A DNA stretch of 64,000 nt from Streptomyces sp. HUAS ZL42 (GCF_040782645.1 NZ_CP160403.1:7165001-7229000), one strand, 5' to 3'; positions 38,329 to 46,843 are shown, numbered from the stretch's first letter. The notes: generated from the letters alone by a model not told the origin. A program made the numbers and translations.

Positions 38329-39111
38329 TTGTTGTACGGCGCGATGAAGGTTTCCGTCGGGGGGACGCTGAAGCTCGTCTTCAGACCCTGGGTGGAAGGC
38401 CTGGAGAACGTTCCCGCCGAGGGCCCCGCGATCCTGGCGAGCAATCACCTGTCCTTCTCGGACTCGTTCTTCCTCCCCGCGGTCCTGGACCGCAAGGTCA
38501 CCTTCATCGCCAAGGCCGAGTACTTCACCACGCCCGGCGTGAAGGGACGGCTGACGGCGGCCTTCTTCAAGGGCGTCGGGCAGCTCCCGGTGGACCGTTC
38601 CGGCGCGCGCGGCGCGGGCGAGGCGGCGATCAGGAGCGGGCTGGAGGTGCTGGAGCGCGGTGAGCTGTTCGGCATCTACCCGGAGGGCACGCGCTCGCCC
38701 GACGGCCGTCTCTACCGCGGCAAGCCCGGCGGCCTCGCGCGCGTGGCGCTCGCCAGCGGTGCGCCCGTGATCCCGGTCGCCATGATCGACACCGAGAAGA
38801 TCCAGCCGCCCGGCAAGGTCGTCCCGAAGGTGATGCGGCCCGGGATCCGCATCGGCAAGCCCCTGGACTTCAGCCGCTACCAGGGGATGGACCACGACCG
38901 CTTCGTGCTTCGCGCGGTGACCGACGAGGTCATGTACGAGATCATGAAGCTCTCCGGCCAGGAGTACGTCGACATGTACGCGACCGCGGCCAAGCGCCGG
39001 CTCGCGGAGGCGTCGAAGGCCGGGAAGGAAGCGGAGAAGGCCGCCAAGGCCGCACTCGCGCAGGCCCAGAAGGAACGGGCGGAGAAGGAAAAGAAGGCCG
39101 AACAGCAGTAG
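38329..39111 (+). CDS. plsC: 1-acyl-sn-glycerol-3-phosphate acyltransferase (PlsC family)
   Basis: A 260-residue membrane-associated acyltransferase. The HX4D motif is NHLSFSDSFF, and the acceptor-binding motif is YPEGTRSPDGRLYRGKPG. The C-terminal 40 residues are a Lys/Ala/Glu-rich helix. TTG 38329 is the start: AGGAGG (38316-38321) lies seven bases upstream, while the first in-frame ATG is too far. Rv2182c is the positional equivalent. It should make phosphatidic acid, or acylate a PIM-type lipid. Confidence 0.9.
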   Translation: MLYGAMKVSVGGTLKLVFRPWVEGLENVPAEGPAILASNHLSFSDSFFLPAVLDRKVTFIAKAEYFTTPGVKGRLTAAFFKGVGQLPVDRSGARGAGEAAIRSGLEVLERGELFGIYPEGTRSPDGRLYRGKPGGLARVALASGAPVIPVAMIDTEKIQPPGKVVPKVMRPGIRIGKPLDFSRYQGMDHDRFVLRAVTDEVMYEIMKLSGQEYVDMYATAAKRRLAEASKAGKEAEKAAKAALAQAQKERAEKEKKAEQQ

Positions 39112-39148
39112 TCCGGGTCCTGGACAGGGCAGTCTGGGGTCTCGGGCC

Positions 39149-39167
39149 GGGGTGGGGTGGGGTGGGG
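39149..39167 (+). promoter_or_regulatory. Four-tract G-quadruplex motif at the kinase ribosome-binding site
   Basis: GGGGTGGGGTGGGGTGGGG consists of four G4 tracts with single-T loops, ending five bases before the ATG of the histidine kinase. It replaces a normal Shine-Dalgarno. A quadruplex in mRNA here would cover the initiation site. Confidence 0.6.
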
Positions 39168-39171
39168 CGTC

Positions 39172-40398
39172 ATGGCCAAGCGTGAGCGGGTAATGCGGAT
39201 GTCGGTCGAGCAGCCGCTGTGGCGTGCGCTCACCGCCTACCGGGTTCTGACGATGCTGTACGCGGTCGGCCTCTTCGCCACCGCGTACGACGAGTTCGCC
39301 CGCCCCGGCGTCGCCATCGGCTACTACGTCGTGCTCTTCGTGTGGACGCTGGCCACCCTGCCCAGGGTCGCCAACGCCGCCGCCTGCACCAAGCGGTTCC
39401 TCGCCGTCGACCTCACCGTCGCGCTCACCGGCATCCTGCTCACGCCCGTCGCCGACTCGCACCAGCGGATCACGGAGGGCGGTCCGACGCTTCCGTCGAT
39501 ATGGACCGCCGGTTCCGTCCTCGCCTTCGCCATCAAGGGCGGCTGGCGCTGGGCGGCGTTCGCCTCGACGGCCGTCGCCGTCGCCAACCTGGTCGAGCGC
39601 GGCACCCCGGCCCGCGACACCGTCCACAACGTGATCCTCGTCTGGGTCGCCTCCATCGCCATCGGGTACGTCGTCGAGGTCGCCCGCGCCTCCGAGCGCA
39701 CCCTCGCCCGCGCCCTGGAGATCGAGGCCGCGACCCGGGAGCGGGAGCGGCTCGCCCGGGACATCCACGACAGCGTCCTGCAGGTGCTGGCCATGGTGCA
39801 GCGGCGCGGCGCGGTCATCGGCGGCGAGGCGGCCGAGCTGGGCCGGATGGCCGGCGAGCAGGAGGTGGCGCTGCGCACGCTGGTCTCCGGCGGGCTGGTG
39901 CCGGTCTCACGGGCGTCGGAGGACGTGGCCGAAGGGGCCGTCGTACGAGCGGTGGAGGAGCCGGACGACTCCGACGCTCCGGTCGATCTCCGCACGCTGC
40001 TCGCCCCGTACGCCGCCGCGAAGGTCAGCCTCGCCGAGCCCGGGGCCCCGGTGCCGCTGCCCCCGGCCGCCGCGAAGGAGCTGGCCGCGGCCGTCGGGGC
40101 CGCGCTGGACAACGTACGCAAGCACGCGGGGGAGCACGCGCGCGCGTGGATCCTCGTCGAGGACGAGCCCGACTCGGTGATCGTGACCGTGCGGGACGAC
40201 GGGCCCGGCATCCCGGAGGGGCGGCTCGCGCAGGCCGAGGGCGAGGGGCGGCTCGGTGTGGCCCTCTCGATCCGGGGCCGGCTGCGTGACCTCGGCGGCA
40301 GCGCCGAGCTGGTCTCGACTCCCGGGCAGGGCACGGAGGTCGAGCTGACGGTGCCGAAGGACGCGAAGAAGACACGGGGGAAGGCAGGACGGCGATGA
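39172..40398 (+). CDS. Two-component sensor histidine kinase (HisKA_3 / NarL-type partner)
   Basis: A 408-residue membrane kinase. Four to five helices fill about residues 20-170, with no large sensor domain. The dimerisation box ERLARDIHDSVLQVLAMVQRR contains the phospho-His. The ATPase domain has DNVRKHAG (N box) and VTVRDDGPGIPEG (G box). ATG 39172 follows a G-quadruplex stretch rather than a clear Shine-Dalgarno; ATG at residues 8 or 10 is an alternative. Its stop overlaps the regulator start. It probably senses a membrane or envelope signal, in the style of MacS-like kinases. Confidence 0.9.
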   Translation: MAKRERVMRMSVEQPLWRALTAYRVLTMLYAVGLFATAYDEFARPGVAIGYYVVLFVWTLATLPRVANAAACTKRFLAVDLTVALTGILLTPVADSHQRITEGGPTLPSIWTAGSVLAFAIKGGWRWAAFASTAVAVANLVERGTPARDTVHNVILVWVASIAIGYVVEVARASERTLARALEIEAATRERERLARDIHDSVLQVLAMVQRRGAVIGGEAAELGRMAGEQEVALRTLVSGGLVPVSRASEDVAEGAVVRAVEEPDDSDAPVDLRTLLAPYAAAKVSLAEPGAPVPLPPAAAKELAAAVGAALDNVRKHAGEHARAWILVEDEPDSVIVTVRDDGPGIPEGRLAQAEGEGRLGVALSIRGRLRDLGGSAELVSTPGQGTEVELTVPKDAKKTRGKAGRR

Positions 40399-41066
40399 GT
40401 GACAAGGGCCCGATCAAGGTCATGGTGGTCGACGACCACCCCATGTGGCGCGACGCGGTCGCCCGCGACCTGGCCGAGTCCGGCTTCGAGGTGGTCGCCA
40501 CCGCGGGCGACGGCGAACAGGCCGTGCGCCGCGCCAAGGCCGCGGTGCCCGACGTCCTCGTGCTCGACCTGAACCTGCCCGCCAAGCCCGGCGTGCAGGT
40601 CTGCAAGGAGGTGGTCGGCGCGAACCCGGCGCTGCGCGTGCTGGTGCTGTCGGCGAGCGGCGAACACGCCGACGTGCTCGAGGCGGTGAAGTCCGGCGCG
40701 ACCGGCTACCTGCTGAAGTCGGCGTCCACGGAGGAACTGCTCGACGCGGTGCGCCGGACGGCCGTCGGCGACCCCGTCTTCACGCCGGGGCTCGCGGGCC
40801 TTGTCCTCGGTGAGTACCGGCGCCTCGCCTCCGATCCGGCGCCCGCCCCGGAGACCGGTTCGGAGGCGCCCCGCCTCACCGACCGCGAGACCGAGGTACT
40901 CCGGCTGGTCGCCAAGGGCCTGAGCTACAAGCAGATCGCCGAGCGTCTGGTCATCTCGCACCGCACGGTCCAGAACCACGTTCAGAACACCCTCGGCAAG
41001 CTGCAGTTGCACAACCGGGTGGAGCTGGTGCGGTACGCGATAGAGCGCGGGCTTGACGACGAGTAA
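40395..41066 (+). CDS. NarL/LuxR-family response regulator
   Basis: A 223-residue regulator. The receiver domain has VVDDHPMWRDA (acidic pocket), VLVLDLNLPAKPG (phosphoacceptor Asp) and GYLLKSAS (conserved Lys). The C-terminal LuxR helix-turn-helix has LTDRETEVLRLVAKGLSYKQ. ATG 40395 overlaps the kinase stop by 4 nt, so the pair is one unit. Targets unknown; pfkA starts 109 nt downstream. Confidence 0.93.
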   Translation: MSDKGPIKVMVVDDHPMWRDAVARDLAESGFEVVATAGDGEQAVRRAKAAVPDVLVLDLNLPAKPGVQVCKEVVGANPALRVLVLSASGEHADVLEAVKSGATGYLLKSASTEELLDAVRRTAVGDPVFTPGLAGLVLGEYRRLASDPAPAPETGSEAPRLTDRETEVLRLVAKGLSYKQIAERLVISHRTVQNHVQNTLGKLQLHNRVELVRYAIERGLDDE

Positions 41067-41114
41067 ACGAACCGCCTGACAATTCACCGGAATTGCCCTT
41101 CACGCCCATCCCTG

Positions 41115-41130
41115 TGTGAGCTGGATCACC
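41115..41130 (+). promoter_or_regulatory. CRP-type binding site upstream of pfkA
   Basis: TGTGA-GCTGGA-TCACC matches the Crp consensus TGTGA-N6-TCACA except at the last base. TAGCGT at 41133-41138 is a possible -10, so the site would overlap the promoter and could act by blocking it. Confidence 0.55.
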
Positions 41131-41175
41131 ATTAGCGTGGCCCTCAGCAGGCAACCGCGGCGAAGGGACATTTCC

Positions 41176-42204
41176 ATGCGGGTCGGAGTACTGACCGGAG
41201 GCGGCGACTGCCCCGGGCTCAACGCCGTCATCCGGGGCGTCGTCCGCAAGGGCGTGCAGGAGTACGGCTATGACTTCGTCGGCTTCCGGGACGGCTGGCG
41301 AGGACCTCTCGAGAACGACAGCGTCCGCCTCGACATCCCCGCGGTGCGCGGCATCCTGCCCCGCGGCGGCACCATCCTGGGCTCCTCGCGCACCAACCCC
41401 CTGAAAGTCGAGGGCGGCATCCGGCGCATCAAGGAGAACCTGGCCAAGCAGGATGTCGAGGCGCTCATCGCGATCGGCGGCGAGGACACCCTCGGTGTCG
41501 CCGCACGCCTCACCGACGAGTACGGCGTGCCCGTCGTCGGCGTACCGAAGACCATCGACAACGACCTGTCCGCCACCGACTACACCTTCGGCTTCGACAC
41601 CGCGGTCGGCATCGCGACGGAGGCCATCGACCGCCTGCACACCACCGCCGAGTCCCATATGCGCGTTCTGGTCTGCGAGGTGATGGGTCGTCACGCCGGG
41701 TGGATCGCCCTGCACTCCGGCCTCGCCGGCGGCGCCAACGTCATCCTCATCCCCGAGCAGCGCTTCGACCTCGACCAGGTGTGCGCCTGGATCACCTCTC
41801 GCTTCAAGGCCTCGTACGCGCCGATCGTGGTCGTCGCCGAGGGCGCCATGCCGAAGGACGGCGACATGGTGCTGAAGGACGAGTCGCTCGACTCCTTCGG
41901 GCATGTCCGGCTGTCCGGCGTGGGCGAGTGGCTCGCCAAGGAGATCGAGAAGCGCACCGGCAAGGAGGCCCGGACGACGGTGCTCGGGCACATCCAGCGC
42001 GGTGGCACCCCCAGCGCCTTCGACCGCTGGCTCGCCACCCGCTTCGGCCTGCACGCCATCGACTGCGTCCACGACGGCGAGTTCGGCAAGATGGTCGCCC
42101 TGCGCGGCACGGACATCGTGCGCGTCCCGATCGCGGAGGCCACGGCCAGGCTGAAGACGGTCGACCCGAAGCTGTACCAGGAGGTGGGGGTCTTCTTCGG
42201 CTGA
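41176..42204 (+). CDS. pfkA: 6-phosphofructokinase, group III, with PPi-type Asp104
   Basis: A 342-residue PfkA. GVLTGGGDCPGLNAVIRG binds the phosphate donor, PKTIDNDLSATDYTFGFDTA the substrate, and GHIQRGGTPSAFDR is the effector/substrate loop. The donor-selective segment reads IGGEDTLG with Asp at residue 104. ATP enzymes have Gly there, and PPi enzymes such as that of Amycolatopsis have Asp (recalled). Lys125 in PKTIDND also fits the PPi type. The ATG follows AAGGGA. A CRP-like site lies upstream. Whether it uses ATP or PPi must be tested. Confidence 0.93.
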   Translation: MRVGVLTGGGDCPGLNAVIRGVVRKGVQEYGYDFVGFRDGWRGPLENDSVRLDIPAVRGILPRGGTILGSSRTNPLKVEGGIRRIKENLAKQDVEALIAIGGEDTLGVAARLTDEYGVPVVGVPKTIDNDLSATDYTFGFDTAVGIATEAIDRLHTTAESHMRVLVCEVMGRHAGWIALHSGLAGGANVILIPEQRFDLDQVCAWITSRFKASYAPIVVVAEGAMPKDGDMVLKDESLDSFGHVRLSGVGEWLAKEIEKRTGKEARTTVLGHIQRGGTPSAFDRWLATRFGLHAIDCVHDGEFGKMVALRGTDIVRVPIAEATARLKTVDPKLYQEVGVFFG

Positions 42205-42274
42205 GGAGATGCACCGGCGATGCGGGGTTGTCGGCCTTGTATTCTGCCCATAACCCCGCAGAACGGGAGCATTC

Positions 42275-43270
42275 ATGGAGATCCTCGCCTTCGGCGTCCA
42301 GGCGGACGAGAAGCCCATGATCGAGCATGCCTTCCAGGGCCACCACGAGATCCGCTGCCTCGACGTCCTCCTCAACGAGGACACCGCACCGATCGCGGCC
42401 GGCTACGAGGTCGTCTCCTCCAGCGTCAACGCCGACCTGGGCCCCCGCGTCCTGGAGACCCTCGCCTCGGGCGGCACACGGATGATCGCCCAGCGCTCCA
42501 CCGGCTTCAACAACATCGATCTCGGGGCCGCCGAGCGCCTCGGCATGACGGTCGCCCGCGTGTCGTCCTACTCGCCGTACTCGGTCGCCGAGTTCGCCTG
42601 GACCCTCGCCATGGCCGTCAACCGCCGTGTCGTCCGGGCCTCCACCCGCACCCGCGACTTCGACTTCCGCCTCGACGGCCTGCTGGGCCGCGACATGCAC
42701 GGCCGTACCGCCGGGATCCTCGGCACCGGCAAGATCGGCGAGGCGTTCACGCGGATCGCCCACGGCTTCGGCATGCGGCTGCTCGGCTGGGACATCGCCG
42801 AGAACCCCGCCTGCATGCAACTCGGCATGAGGTACGTCTCCAAGGACCAGCTCCTCGCCGAGTCCGACCTCGTCACCCTGCACGTTCCACTCATGCCGGA
42901 GACCCAGCGCCTCCTCGACGCCGACGCCCTGAAGGCGATGAAGGACGACGCGATCCTGGTGAACTCCAGCCGCGGCGGCCTGATCGACACCGCGGCCCTC
43001 GTCACCGAACTGCGCGAGGGCCGCTTCACCGGCGTCGGACTGGACGTCTACGAGGCGGAGGCAGGCCTCTTCTACGTCGACAAGTCCCTGGAGGCCGTGG
43101 GGGACGACGTGCTGGCCCGCCTGGTCACCTTCCCGAACGTCCTGGTCACGTCCCACCAGGCGTACTACACCGAGGACGCCGTGAGCCAGATCGTCGAGGC
43201 CACGGTCAGGAACGTGCTGGACTACCGGGCGGGCCGCCGCTCCGAGAACGTGCTGGTGCCGCGCACCTGA
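42275..43270 (+). CDS. ldhA: D-2-hydroxyacid dehydrogenase (D-lactate dehydrogenase type)
   Basis: A 331-residue NAD-dependent enzyme of the LdhA branch. The Rossmann motif is GILGTGKIGEAF. The catalytic residues are Arg in VNSSRGGLIDT, Glu in GLDVYEAEAGLF and His in TSHQAYYTEDA. It should interconvert pyruvate and D-lactate. The ATG follows GAACGGGAG. It directly follows pfkA (70-nt gap). Its last 49 nt overlap the 3' end of the convergent trpEG gene. Confidence 0.9.
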   Translation: MEILAFGVQADEKPMIEHAFQGHHEIRCLDVLLNEDTAPIAAGYEVVSSSVNADLGPRVLETLASGGTRMIAQRSTGFNNIDLGAAERLGMTVARVSSYSPYSVAEFAWTLAMAVNRRVVRASTRTRDFDFRLDGLLGRDMHGRTAGILGTGKIGEAFTRIAHGFGMRLLGWDIAENPACMQLGMRYVSKDQLLAESDLVTLHVPLMPETQRLLDADALKAMKDDAILVNSSRGGLIDTAALVTELREGRFTGVGLDVYEAEAGLFYVDKSLEAVGDDVLARLVTFPNVLVTSHQAYYTEDAVSQIVEATVRNVLDYRAGRRSENVLVPRT

Positions 43271-45102
43271 CCGACCAGCTCCCGCACGACGGACGCGCCG
43301 TTCAGGGTCAGGACCGACTCCGGGTGGAACTGCACACCGGCGAACCCCGGTCCTCGTACGGCGTGCACCTCGCCGTTGCCGGCCCGGCTGATCTCGATGC
43401 CGTGGGCGGCCAGTTCCTGGCACGCCTCGTCGTCGCAGCGCGCCACGAAACTGTTGTAGAAGCCGACCGTCTCGGTCCGCCCGAACAGGTCGATCGTCGT
43501 CTGCGCGCCCTGGTACGGCACTTCCTTCCGTACGATCTCGAGCCCCAGCTCGGCCGCGATCAGCTCGTGCCCGAGGCAGACGCCGAGGACGCCGTGCCGG
43601 TGTCCCCGGATCACCTCGGCGGTCAACTCCCTCAGGAACCTCATCTTGGGGTCGTCCACGTCGGACGGGTCACCGGGGCCGGGCCCGAGGACCACCGGCC
43701 CCCCGTGCGCGAGCACGGCCGCCCGCAGTCCGGGCTCGTCGTAGCGCCGGACGGTGACCTCGAGGCCGCTCGACCGCAGCACGTGGGCGAGCATCGCGGT
43801 GAAGGTGTCCTCCCCGTCGACCACCAGGGCATGACCGGTGACCTCCTCGGACCGCTCCTGCATCCGCAGCCAGAACGGCGCCAGCGAGGCCCGGCGCCCG
43901 TCCAGCGCCGCACGCACCCGCGGGTCGTCCGCCAGCCGGGGCCGCGCCCGCTCGTCACGCGGCCGCGACGGACGTACGCCCAGAGCCGCCAGCACCCCCG
44001 CCGCCTTGGCGTGCGTCTCCGCGACCTCGCTCGCCGGATCCGAGCCGCGTACGAGCGTGGCGCCGACCGGCACGCGCAGCCGTCCCGCCGCGTCGATGTC
44101 GGCGGTGCGGATGAGGATGGGGGAGTCGAGGGTCTGGGCGCCGCCGGTGTCCCTTCCCAGCAGCGCGAGCGCGCCGGCGTAGTAGCCCCGGCCGCCGACC
44201 TCGTGCCGCTCGATGACCCGGCAGGCGTTCTGCACGGGCGAACCGGTGACGGTCGCGGCGAACATGGTCTCCTTCAGGACCTCCCGCACGTCCAGCGAGG
44301 ACTTCCCGCGCAGCTCGTACTCGGTGTGCGCGAGGTGCGCCATCTCCTTCAGACGCGGGCCCACCACGACCCCGCCCATGTCGCCGACGGTGCACATCAT
44401 CTTGAGCTCCTCGTCGACGACCATCGACAGCTCCTCGATCTCCTTGCCGTCGGCGAGGAAGTCGAGCAGGTGCTCGGGGGTGGGCCCCTCGGCGGGATAG
44501 CGGTACGTCCCGCTGATCGGGTTCATGACGACCGTGCCGCCGGACATCCGCACATGCACCTCGGGACTGGCGCCGACGAGCGTGCGCTCCCCGGTGTGGA
44601 CGACGAACGTCCAGTACGCGCCCCGCTCGCCCTCCAGCAGCCGCCTGAACAGGGCGAGGGCGTCGGCCCTGGAGAACCCGGGGATCTCACCCCCGTACGT
44701 CCTGCGGATCACGAAGTTCGCGCCCTCGCCCCGGCCGATCTCGTCGTGCAGCACCCGTCCGACGATCCGCGCGTACTCCTCGTCGGCGACGTCGAAGCCG
44801 CCGCCCTCGACGCGCACCTCGTGCGACGGGAGCTGTTCCAGAGCGTCGGCGAGCGGGATGCCGTACGACTCCTCGGGTGTGAGCACGGTCAGGGGCGTGC
44901 CGTCGTCGCGGACGTCGAAGCCGCGCTCGCGGATCTGGCGGAAGGGGACGAGGGCCAGGCCCTCGTCGGGGAGGTCGGCGAGGCGGTCGTGTGCGGCGAC
45001 CGGGCCGAGGAACACCTCCACGGTGTTCTCGTCGTGGCCCGGCGTGCGGCGGCGCAGCAGGGCGAACGGGCGGGGATCGTCGAGCAGGTCGAGCAGCTGC
45101 AT
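43222..45102 (-). CDS. trpEG: Fused anthranilate synthase TrpE-TrpG
   Basis: A 626-residue fusion. About residues 1-430 are the chorismate-binding TrpE part (NPISGTYRYPAEG, FAATVTGSPVQNACR, GYYAGALALLG). About 430-626 are the glutamine amidotransferase TrpG with Cys in GVCLGHELIAAE and His-Glu in VQFHPESVLT. It turns chorismate and glutamine into anthranilate, the substrate of TrpD. The same fusion plan occurs in PhzE, but the Trp leader peptide upstream argues for tryptophan synthesis. ATG 45102 follows AGAAGGAAAA. The 3' end overlaps ldhA. Confidence 0.93.
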   Translation of the reverse strand: MQLLDLLDDPRPFALLRRRTPGHDENTVEVFLGPVAAHDRLADLPDEGLALVPFRQIRERGFDVRDDGTPLTVLTPEESYGIPLADALEQLPSHEVRVEGGGFDVADEEYARIVGRVLHDEIGRGEGANFVIRRTYGGEIPGFSRADALALFRRLLEGERGAYWTFVVHTGERTLVGASPEVHVRMSGGTVVMNPISGTYRYPAEGPTPEHLLDFLADGKEIEELSMVVDEELKMMCTVGDMGGVVVGPRLKEMAHLAHTEYELRGKSSLDVREVLKETMFAATVTGSPVQNACRVIERHEVGGRGYYAGALALLGRDTGGAQTLDSPILIRTADIDAAGRLRVPVGATLVRGSDPASEVAETHAKAAGVLAALGVRPSRPRDERARPRLADDPRVRAALDGRRASLAPFWLRMQERSEEVTGHALVVDGEDTFTAMLAHVLRSSGLEVTVRRYDEPGLRAAVLAHGGPVVLGPGPGDPSDVDDPKMRFLRELTAEVIRGHRHGVLGVCLGHELIAAELGLEIVRKEVPYQGAQTTIDLFGRTETVGFYNSFVARCDDEACQELAAHGIEISRAGNGEVHAVRGPGFAGVQFHPESVLTLNGASVVRELVGQVRGTSTFSERRPAR

Positions 45103-45147
45103 GGGTCCGTTTTCCTTCTCGCTGGGAGGAACGGGCCCCGGAAACGC

Positions 45148-45174
45148 CGAAGGCCGCCCCTCGGGCGGCCTTCG
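45148..45174 (-). terminator. trp attenuator terminator
   Basis: On the minus strand, CGAAGGCCGCCC and GGGCGGCCTTCG form a strong stem, followed by GGCGTTT. It lies between the trpL stop and the trpEG start. It should form when the leader is translated through the Trp codons without stalling. Confidence 0.87.
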
Positions 45175-45195
45175 CGAAGTCTTGCGTACGCGCAG

Positions 45196-45252
45196 TCAGT
45201 GGGCCGCCGGATGAGCGGTCCACCACCAGTTCTGGGTCGAGTGCGCGAACAT
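45196..45252 (-). CDS. trpL: Tryptophan leader peptide with three consecutive Trp codons
   Basis: An 18-residue ORF reading MFAHSTQNWWWTAHPAAH. The three TGG codons (45220-45228) are adjacent. TAGGGT (45260-45265 on the complement) lies seven bases before the ATG, so the leader mRNA is probably leaderless. With the attenuator stem downstream this is a classical trp attenuation unit. A trp attenuator has been described before trpE in S. venezuelae. Ribosome stalling at the Trp codons would permit trpEG expression. Confidence 0.9.
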   Translation of the reverse strand: MFAHSTQNWWWTAHPAAH

Positions 45253-45359
45253 GGCAGGCACCCTACCGCACGATCAGTGGGGCGACAGGTGAGCGAGGGG
45301 CCGTCTCACCTGTCGAGCCGGACGAAAACGACTCGACACGACCCCGTAATGTTGAGGGC

Positions 45360-46712
45360 GTGACCGTGAACGCTAAGACCAGCGCGAGCGCTGGCAACAC
45401 CTGGCGAGACCTGCCCGCGGCGCAGCAGCCCGAGTACCCCGACACCGAGGCTCTGCGCGCAGTGATCGCGGACCTCGAGTCGTATCCGCCGCTCGTCTTC
45501 GCGGGCGAGTGCGACCAGCTGCGCGCCCGGATGGCGGCTGTCGCCAAGGGAGAGGCGTTCCTCCTCCAGGGCGGCGACTGCGCCGAGGCCTTCGACGCGG
45601 TGTCCGCCGACCACATCCGCAACAAGCTCAAGACCCTGCTGCAGATGGGCGCCGTGCTGACGTACGCCGCGTCCGTGCCCGTGGTGAAGGTCGGCCGCAT
45701 CGCCGGCCAGTACTCCAAGCCGCGTTCCAAGGGCACCGAGACCCGTGACGGCGTGACCCTGCCGACGTACCGCGGCGACTCGGTCAACGGCTTCGACTTC
45801 AACGAGGCCGCCCGCGTCCCGGACCCCGAGCGCCTGAAGCGGATGTACAACGCCTCCGCCTCCACGCTCAACCTGGTGCGCGCCTTCACCACCGGCGGCT
45901 ACGCCGACCTGCGCCAGGTGCACGCCTGGAACCAGGACTTCGTGAAGTCGTCGCCGTCCGGCCAGCGCTACGAGCAGCTCGCCCGGGAGATCGACAACGC
46001 GCTGAACTTCATGCACGCGTGCGGGGCCGACCCGGAGGAGTTCAAGACCGTCGAGTTCTACTCCTCGCACGAGGCTCTGCTGCTCGACTACGAGTCCGCG
46101 CTCACCCGCGTCGACTCCCGCACCGGGCAGCTGTACGACGTCTCGGCGCACATGGTGTGGATCGGTGAGCGCACCCGGCAGCTGGACCACGCGCACATCG
46201 AGTTCGCGTCGAGGATCCGCAACCCGATCGGCATCAAGCTCGGCCCGACCACGACGGCCGAGGAGGCGCTGCAGTACATCGAGCGCCTCGACCCCGACCG
46301 TGAGCCGGGCCGGCTGACCTTCATCGTCCGCATGGGCGCCGACAAGATCCGCGACCGGCTTCCCGAGCTGGTCGAGAAGGTCACGGCGTCCGGCGCGGTG
46401 GTGGCCTGGGTGACCGACCCGATGCACGGCAACACCTTCGAGGCGGCCTCCGGTCACAAGACCCGCCGCTTCGACGACGTGCTCGACGAGGTCAAGGGCT
46501 TCTTCGAGGTCCACAAGTCGCTGGGCACCCACCCGGGCGGCATCCATGTGGAGCTCACCGGCGACGACGTCACCGAGTGCGTCGGCGGCGGCGACGAGAT
46601 CTTCGTCGACGACCTGCACCAGCGCTACGAGACGGCCTGCGATCCGCGGCTCAACCGCAGCCAGTCGCTGGACCTGGCGTTCCTCGTGGCGGAGATGTAC
46701 AGGGACCAGTAG
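45360..46712 (+). CDS. aroH: 3-deoxy-D-arabino-heptulosonate 7-phosphate synthase, class II
   Basis: A 450-residue plant-type DAHP synthase, which condenses phosphoenolpyruvate and erythrose 4-phosphate as the first shikimate step. Motifs are FLLQGGDCAEAF (metal-binding Cys) and TYRGDSVNGFDF, with GTHPGGIHVELTGDDVTEC near the end. GTG 45360 lies seven bases after TAATGT (45347-45352): probably leaderless. It is divergent from the trp leader, pairing the first shikimate step with the first tryptophan step. Rv2178c is the M. tuberculosis counterpart. Confidence 0.95.
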   Translation: MTVNAKTSASAGNTWRDLPAAQQPEYPDTEALRAVIADLESYPPLVFAGECDQLRARMAAVAKGEAFLLQGGDCAEAFDAVSADHIRNKLKTLLQMGAVLTYAASVPVVKVGRIAGQYSKPRSKGTETRDGVTLPTYRGDSVNGFDFNEAARVPDPERLKRMYNASASTLNLVRAFTTGGYADLRQVHAWNQDFVKSSPSGQRYEQLAREIDNALNFMHACGADPEEFKTVEFYSSHEALLLDYESALTRVDSRTGQLYDVSAHMVWIGERTRQLDHAHIEFASRIRNPIGIKLGPTTTAEEALQYIERLDPDREPGRLTFIVRMGADKIRDRLPELVEKVTASGAVVAWVTDPMHGNTFEAASGHKTRRFDDVLDEVKGFFEVHKSLGTHPGGIHVELTGDDVTECVGGGDEIFVDDLHQRYETACDPRLNRSQSLDLAFLVAEMYRDQ

Positions 46713-46739
46713 CGGTTCGCCTGTTACAGGGCATGCACT

Positions 46740-46769
46740 GGGGCGCGGATCACATACGATCCGCGCCCC
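46740..46769 (+). terminator. Terminator after DAHP synthase
   Basis: GGGGCGCGGATC and GATCCGCGCCCC form a perfect 12-bp stem with an ACATAC loop. Confidence 0.9.
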
Positions 46770-46799
46770 TCAGCACTTTTGCGACCACAGGACGCCGGG

Positions 46800-46818
46800 T
46801 AAGGTTAGGTTATCCTTA
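46800..46818 (+). promoter_or_regulatory. Iron box (DmdR/IdeR-type operator) before bfd
   Basis: TAAGGTTAGGTTATCCTTA closely matches the 19-bp DtxR-family iron box (TTAGGTTAGGCTAACCTAA). It lies 26 nt upstream of the bfd start, so iron-loaded repressor would block the gene. Confidence 0.85.
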
Positions 46819-46843
46819 TTGATCTCGGCGGGAGGTGAACCGC

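Noticed and set aside
43222..45102. TrpEG read as a PhzE-type phenazine enzyme
   Set aside because: The fusion order is the same, but the three-Trp leader and attenuator directly upstream, and the absence of other phz genes, fit anthranilate synthase.
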